Of a stretch of 64,000 bases of DNA, positions 59,514-64,000 are shown in pieces. The translations under genes were made by a program, and so were the position numbers. The notes under the pieces are model-generated. The model worked only from the letters and a program-made list of their open reading frames with translations, did not search any database and had not been told where the DNA came from. Origin of the DNA: Photorhabdus heterorhabditis (GTDB taxonomy: Bacteria > Pseudomonadota > Gammaproteobacteria > Enterobacterales > Enterobacteriaceae). The stretch lies in contig NZ_RCWA01000017.1 of the NCBI RefSeq assembly GCF_018448905.1, forward strand, positions 1 through 64,000, in the 5' to 3' direction. How positions within the stretch are numbered: the first letter of the stretch is position 1; every line of letters starts with the position of its first letter.

Positions 59514-61111
59514 ATATACCCGAGATAGCCATTAAGATAGATGGCAAAACGCTCAGCCAATTTACGGTTATCAGTCTGACAATCAACCACCATATTAATG
59601 GTATTCCTTCGGCTAACATGACTTTGGGTATCGTTGGTGATGTGAGTCATATATTCGAGGCAAAGGCTCAGGCTGAATTGACAAATTGCCGCCCGAATCA
59701 TGAGCTTATCGTGCAGGTCCAAAAAAAAGTGTTATTTAAAGGTGTCATCGTTCGGCAGGCACTGGGGCTTAAAGGTCAGGACAGCATGATTATGCTGACG
59801 GCAAAACATCCGCTGCAAAAATTAACGCACAGTTTCCACTCGCAGCTATTTAGTAAACAGAGTGATGAGGCGATTATCAGAAAGCTATTCAGTCAAGCGG
59901 GCCTATCTGTGACAATAAAACAGGCCCCTCAGCTGAAAACGGTTCATGAGCAAATGGTTCAGTTTCGCTGTAATGACTGGGCATTCTTAAAAAGTCGGCT
60001 TAATGCCACTCATACTTGGTTGTTACCCGGTCACGATGCTATTACGTTGGTCACACCGGAGTCACTTAATCATTCAACCGTGCATACTCTTCGTCAGCGT
60101 GGTAGTCATCAGGACGTTGTGTTATTTGAAGCTAATCTGCAATGGGATAATCAGCGTAGTCCTAAAATGGTCAGTGTGCAATCTTGGGATATTAGCCAAC
60201 AAAAACTATCGAAGGCCATTCAAGTAAAAAATAGTGGACTGGGTCAAAACCAACTTGCTATAGACAATCTGAAATCATTGACTGACCAGGAATGGCAATG
60301 GATTTTCAGCTATCCGTTGGATAATGAACAAACTCAACATGTTGCTCAAGGCATCATGGACAACCGGAGAAGTCATAACATATCTGGCAGTTTTGAAGTT
60401 GAAGGTAATGATCGCTATCAACCGGGTCATATTCTGGCATTAAACGGCTTTGGTCAGGGGATGGATGGTCAGGCAATTATTACCGGTGTCAGTCAGACAA
60501 TCACTCAGCGACAAGGTTGGCGTACCCGGTTAACTTTAGGCATGCAATCAGACGCAGAACAGGCTGTACCGCAAGTTAAAGAGTTACATGTCGGTATCGT
60601 GGAGAAATACCAACAAGACAGCCAGTCACTGGAGCGTATCCCGGTTAAAATCCCCGCTTTTAACTTGACCAATGGTGTGCTTTTTGCCCGGCTGGGTAAA
60701 CCTTATGCCAGTCATGAAAGTGGATTTTGCTTCTATCCAGAGCCGGGGGATGAGGTGATTATCGGTTTCTTTGAATGCGATCCCCGTTTCCCGGTGATAT
60801 TAGGCTCCATGCACAACCCTAAAAATAAATCGCCGTTAAAACCCAGTGAAAAAAATTTGGTGAAAACGTTAGTGATTAAACAGGGGGATAACCAGCAGGC
60901 ATTGCTATTCGATAATGAAGATAAAACGCTCGCTTTTAATAGTGGCAAAAATACGTTATCTCTGCAACAGGATAAAGATATCACGATGAGTTCTGCTAAA
61001 AATATAATAGCGCATGCACAGGAAATTCATATTCAGGCTGAAAAATCCCTGTCAGCCGCTGGAAAGTCTGGGGTAGAGATTAAAGGGGCGAAAATTAATT
61101 TAACCCAATAA
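59510..61111 (+). CDS. pvc8: PVC8, VgrG-like spike protein (Afp8-like)
   Basis: PVC8 forms the trimeric central spike that punctures the target. The 533 residues combine a phage gpD/gp27-like N-terminal half (IPEIAIKIDGKTLSQFTVISL, RCNDWAFLKSRLNATHTWLLPG) with a gp5-like OB domain (IPVKIPAFN, GVLFARLGKPYASHESGFCFYPEPGDEVIIGFFECDPRFPVILGSMHN) and a C-terminal beta-rich needle with repeated short segments (LSLQQDKDITMSSAKNIIAHAQEIHIQAE). No extra effector domain is attached. Confidence 0.93.
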   Translation: MNIPEIAIKIDGKTLSQFTVISLTINHHINGIPSANMTLGIVGDVSHIFEAKAQAELTNCRPNHELIVQVQKKVLFKGVIVRQALGLKGQDSMIMLTAKHPLQKLTHSFHSQLFSKQSDEAIIRKLFSQAGLSVTIKQAPQLKTVHEQMVQFRCNDWAFLKSRLNATHTWLLPGHDAITLVTPESLNHSTVHTLRQRGSHQDVVLFEANLQWDNQRSPKMVSVQSWDISQQKLSKAIQVKNSGLGQNQLAIDNLKSLTDQEWQWIFSYPLDNEQTQHVAQGIMDNRRSHNISGSFEVEGNDRYQPGHILALNGFGQGMDGQAIITGVSQTITQRQGWRTRLTLGMQSDAEQAVPQVKELHVGIVEKYQQDSQSLERIPVKIPAFNLTNGVLFARLGKPYASHESGFCFYPEPGDEVIIGFFECDPRFPVILGSMHNPKNKSPLKPSEKNLVKTLVIKQGDNQQALLFDNEDKTLAFNSGKNTLSLQQDKDITMSSAKNIIAHAQEIHIQAEKSLSAAGKSGVEIKGAKINLTQ

Positions 61112-61123
61112 TAGGAAAGTAAA

Positions 61124-61567
61124 ATGACAAACAAAATATTGGCTGATATTTATGGTCGGGGCTGGGCATTTCCGCCACAGTTTTTTATCGATGAAAATAT
61201 TCCTGAAACACAATCCGGCGTAAAAATGGCGGAAGGAGCCGAGCATGTTCGCCAGAGTATGAAAATCCTTTTTTTAACGGAACCTGGCGAGCGGATTATG
61301 CGTGAAGATTATGGTTGTGGCCTGAATGATTATATGTTTGAAAATATCAGTGATGAACTGATAGCACGAATTCAAACGCGCATTGAAGAGCGAGTATTAC
61401 GTTATGAACCCCGTGCAGAAGTGACAGAAATTCAGGGGAGCCAGAGAACCGATTTGCCTAATACCTTACATGTTCAGGTGACTTATGCCCTGAGAGGTAG
61501 CGAAATTAGCCAGCAAATTGAAGGTATTCTTGAGATTGGCGAAGGGCCGATACGGGTGATCTTATGA
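61124..61567 (+). CDS. pvc9: PVC9, gp25-like baseplate protein (Afp9-like)
   Basis: A baseplate wedge protein of the phage T4 gp25 family that nucleates the sheath. The 147 residues hold the signature region FLTEPGERIMREDYGCGLNDYMFENISDEL and RIEERVLRYEPRAEVTEI. AGGAAAGTAAA precedes the ATG. Its last four bases overlap pvc10. Confidence 0.92.
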   Translation: MTNKILADIYGRGWAFPPQFFIDENIPETQSGVKMAEGAEHVRQSMKILFLTEPGERIMREDYGCGLNDYMFENISDELIARIQTRIEERVLRYEPRAEVTEIQGSQRTDLPNTLHVQVTYALRGSEISQQIEGILEIGEGPIRVIL

Positions 61568-61977
61568 GTAAACAACTGGTTGTTGATGGCGACATCCTGC
61601 TATTCGAACCGTTGTTTGGTAACCGGCAGGTCATCATTTTGGGGCCGGCAACCATCAGAGGCAGCGGGCACGCGCAAATCCGGGGGAAAAAGATCGTTAT
61701 TGTGGGGGACGAAAAAAAAGTACAGTTTCAAGCGCAATATATTACCCCCAGCCACCCGATACCCGGTATGGGCATGGTCACCATTGCTCAGTTAGATGCC
61801 AGCCAGCAGGTAAACTTTTGTCGCAGCCCTGTCACGGTGATTATTGTTGGGCAACAATTTACTGCCCGTTTTACGCCGTCACAACCAGCAACTAGTCAGG
61901 CTGGCCCAGATGTGACAGCACCCAGTATGGGAAAAGGCCGTTTTATTGCCAGTCAATATGCCGTTAGTGCCGGGTAG
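61564..61977 (+). CDS. pvc10: PVC10, PAAR-like spike tip (Afp10-like)
   Basis: A 137-residue protein with the beta-strand pattern of PAAR-type spike tips (DGDILLFEPLFGNRQVIILGPATIRGSGHAQIRGKKIVIVGDEKKV) and a short C-terminal extension (TARFTPSQPATSQAGPDVT). It is predicted to sharpen the pvc8 trimer. It starts inside the pvc9 stop (ATGA) and is followed by an 83-bp gap before pvc11. Confidence 0.85.
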   Translation: MSKQLVVDGDILLFEPLFGNRQVIILGPATIRGSGHAQIRGKKIVIVGDEKKVQFQAQYITPSHPIPGMGMVTIAQLDASQQVNFCRSPVTVIIVGQQFTARFTPSQPATSQAGPDVTAPSMGKGRFIASQYAVSAG

Positions 61978-62060
61978 ATAACAGTTTAATCTTATTTTCA
62001 AATAATCATGATCTCCTGAAAACATATTAAGGTTATATTCAAATAACAGGTGGCGTAAAT

Positions 62061-64000
62061 ATGGAACAGACCGGATTAAATAATAAACTTACCGCTATCG
62101 TACCGGATACCAATTTTAAACTTGATGAAAGAAGTATGTTGGATATTTTAAATTGGCTTAAAACATATGCGGAAAAAATTCCCTTTGATCAGGAGAAAAA
62201 GAAATTCTGGGATAGTTTCTACTTTATTCAGGAAAATCATCCTCAGCAATTAGTGGATATTTACCAAAATGTGCATAAAGCAAATGGCCTTTTACCCGCC
62301 CATCAGGCATTTTTACTGGCTTTTTTAAAACTATTAGAAACAACTAAAATATTATTCAATACCTTCCCGGCACGGCATCGTAATCTTTATTACCGGGAGT
62401 TATTGGGTTTGAAACCCAGAAATGCGCGGGCGGATCAGGTTGCAATAGGTATTACCCTGAATGCTGATTGTGCCGAATATCTTATTCCAAAAGGAACACT
62501 TTTTGATGCCGGGCATGATAGGGCGGGAAATCCGTTACAGTATGTGACCGAATCCGATTTATTAGCGAATCAGGGGGCATTAACCGATTTGCGTTGGTAT
62601 CGAAAAGAGGGTGATGGCTGGCAATCGGCAATACTATTGAATCTTGCAGAGAGCATTAAATTACCAGAAAACGATATCCGGCTTTTTAGCCCAACATCTA
62701 ATGATGTTTCAGTGCTTTCAGGCTATCTGATTACTTCGCCTCTATTTACCATGTCAGCAGGAAAACGCAGTATTAAAGTGACACTGGCGAACAAGTGGGA
62801 AGGTAATCGTGATCACATCATTGCTCAGATCAGTTCGGGAGATCATTGGCTTTCACTGCCGAAACCTTCTGTAACAACAGAAGTAAAAGAAAATACTGAC
62901 GTCCATTGCCTTACATTTTACTTGTCAGCTAACCATGATCCCATCACTCCGCCTGATGGTTTGGATAATATGACGTTTGATGTACCGGTGTTAAAGCTAG
63001 GTACCACTCAAGGCTCTACTCTACCTAAAATTACCGAGATCGAAGTCAATGTTAATGGTAACCGCAGTGTGTACTATGCCTCTGATGGCGGTATTGAACA
63101 AACGGATACAACCAGTTTTCCCTTTGGTCAATTGCCGTCGTTAGGCTCCGGTTTTAATTTGGTTGCCCCGGAATGGTATGGCTCTGAAAACGCAACATTG
63201 ACGATTACGCCTCAATGGGTTGGCTTGCCGCAACAAAATTTTTCACAATGGTATGCAGCATATGATACTAAACCCGATAATAAGGCATTTGAGATTCAGG
63301 GTTATTTAGTTACTCCTAATAAGGAAAAAAAGACGATTAATGGACTCCAGTCATTATTCGATGGAGCTAATGAACCCCAAGGGCAAAGTCTAACGTTTAC
63401 CTTACCGGCAATGGATTACCCTCTTGCAGACAGTCCAGAACCTAATGATTGGCCTGCATCGGTGCGTATAGAACTGGCCAAGCAAGATTTTATGCACCCC
63501 CAATACTGGAAAAATCCCAAAGATAAGAATTTACCCTATACGCCACAAATCAGTGCGTTACAGGTTCAATTCAGCGCTAAAGCCAAACCTGAACAATTTG
63601 CCGTTTATCCTCTGGCACCTTTTGGCCGTGGCGAGGCAGCAGCGGAAACGTCAGCATTCACCCATGAAGCATTTTATTTGGGATTTACCGGTGTACTGCC
63701 AGGGCAAACGCTATCCTTATATTGGCAGTTAGAAGGTCTTAAAGCGCTTAATTTATCCTGGTTTTATCTCAACAAACACAACATCTGGAGTCCATTGGAT
63801 AAACGAGTTCACGATCAAACGCGTAATCTGTTTGATCGGGGTATCTGGCGTGCCTTATTACCAGAGGACGCGGCAAATCAAGTCGCTCTGATGCCGACGG
63901 GCCGGTACTGGCTGAAAGCAGAGATAACCAATCAGATTAAACCTCAAGATTATCCACGTATTAAGGGCCTGCTGTATAACGCCACAATCGCCACCTTAAT
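62061..64000 (+). CDS. pvc11: PVC11, baseplate-J-like wedge protein, 3' end outside window
   Basis: From ATG 62061 (MEQTGLNNKLTAIVPDTNFK, AGGTGG upstream) the frame stays open to the right edge, giving at least 646 residues. Afp11/PVC11 proteins are large baseplate wedge proteins containing a gp6/BaseplateJ-type domain. The N-terminal part has FYFIQENHPQQLVDIYQNVHKANGLLPAHQAFLLAF and RHRNLYYRELLGLKPRNARADQVAI, then beta-rich repeats. The J domain itself would follow beyond the window. Confidence 0.88.
   Translation, partial: MEQTGLNNKLTAIVPDTNFKLDERSMLDILNWLKTYAEKIPFDQEKKKFWDSFYFIQENHPQQLVDIYQNVHKANGLLPAHQAFLLAFLKLLETTKILFNTFPARHRNLYYRELLGLKPRNARADQVAIGITLNADCAEYLIPKGTLFDAGHDRAGNPLQYVTESDLLANQGALTDLRWYRKEGDGWQSAILLNLAESIKLPENDIRLFSPTSNDVSVLSGYLITSPLFTMSAGKRSIKVTLANKWEGNRDHIIAQISSGDHWLSLPKPSVTTEVKENTDVHCLTFYLSANHDPITPPDGLDNMTFDVPVLKLGTTQGSTLPKITEIEVNVNGNRSVYYASDGGIEQTDTTSFPFGQLPSLGSGFNLVAPEWYGSENATLTITPQWVGLPQQNFSQWYAAYDTKPDNKAFEIQGYLVTPNKEKKTINGLQSLFDGANEPQGQSLTFTLPAMDYPLADSPEPNDWPASVRIELAKQDFMHPQYWKNPKDKNLPYTPQISALQVQFSAKAKPEQFAVYPLAPFGRGEAAAETSAFTHEAFYLGFTGVLPGQTLSLYWQLEGLKALNLSWFYLNKHNIWSPLDKRVHDQTRNLFDRGIWRALLPEDAANQVALMPTGRYWLKAEITNQIKPQDYPRIKGLLYNATIATL

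Overview
The window looks like chromosome from a gammaproteobacterium of the Morganellaceae, almost certainly Photorhabdus. Three things point there. The core genes keep an enterobacterial order. Full-length ERIC repeats are dense (eight sites). The right end enters a Photorhabdus virulence cassette (PVC), a phage-tail-like contractile injection system.

Layout. 1-5.3 kb: the tail of an ISAs1-type insertion sequence that has cut off the 5' end of anmK, then pdxH, tyrS, pdxY and gstA. 5.3-7 kb: an AT-rich orphan gene. 7-13.3 kb: fabI and the sapABCDF peptide-uptake operon. 13.3-18.5 kb: a RyhB small RNA with a Fur box, pspF, the sigma-54-driven pspABC genes, ycjX and ycjF. 18.9-24.3 kb: tyrR, tpx, mppA, zntB and an FnrS small RNA damaged by two ERIC elements. 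24.8-28.7 kb: ttcA, a secreted SnoaL-like protein, gene wreckage, emrE and a small lipoprotein. 28.8-34.9 kb: dsbB, nhaB, fadR, dadA, dadX. 35.2-47.5 kb: mipA, yeaD, gapA, msrB, yeaC, pncA, ansA, sppA, ydjA, selD, topB, xthA.

47.5-53.8 kb is accessory DNA. It holds a LysR-type regulator, a decayed glycoside-hydrolase-like gene split by an ERIC element, small orphan and phage-like remnants, a chloramphenicol acetyltransferase gene behind a leader peptide and a hairpin that hides its ribosome binding site, and a membrane-tethered ToxR/CadC-like regulator. 53.8-64 kb is the start of the PVC operon: tube (pvc1), three sheath paralogues (pvc2-4), second tube protein (pvc5), small pvc6, pvc7, VgrG-like spike (pvc8), gp25-like pvc9, PAAR-like tip (pvc10) and the baseplate-J-like pvc11, which runs off the right edge. 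The ATPase, tape measure, tail fibre and payload genes would lie outside.

The best leads are regulatory. (1) The PVC leader carries an exact ops (RfaH-recruitment) element, a CRP-like site overlapping three 11-bp repeats, and a terminator-like hairpin between tube and sheath genes. (2) The cat gene has the layout of drug-inducible translational attenuation. (3) An ERIC element sits inside the FNR box of fnrS, and removing it on paper restores a 14-bp FNR site. (4) An ERIC nested in another ERIC, and one inside a pseudogene, both show TA target duplication. Everything here comes from reading the sequence and recalling protein families; no search or folding program was run.
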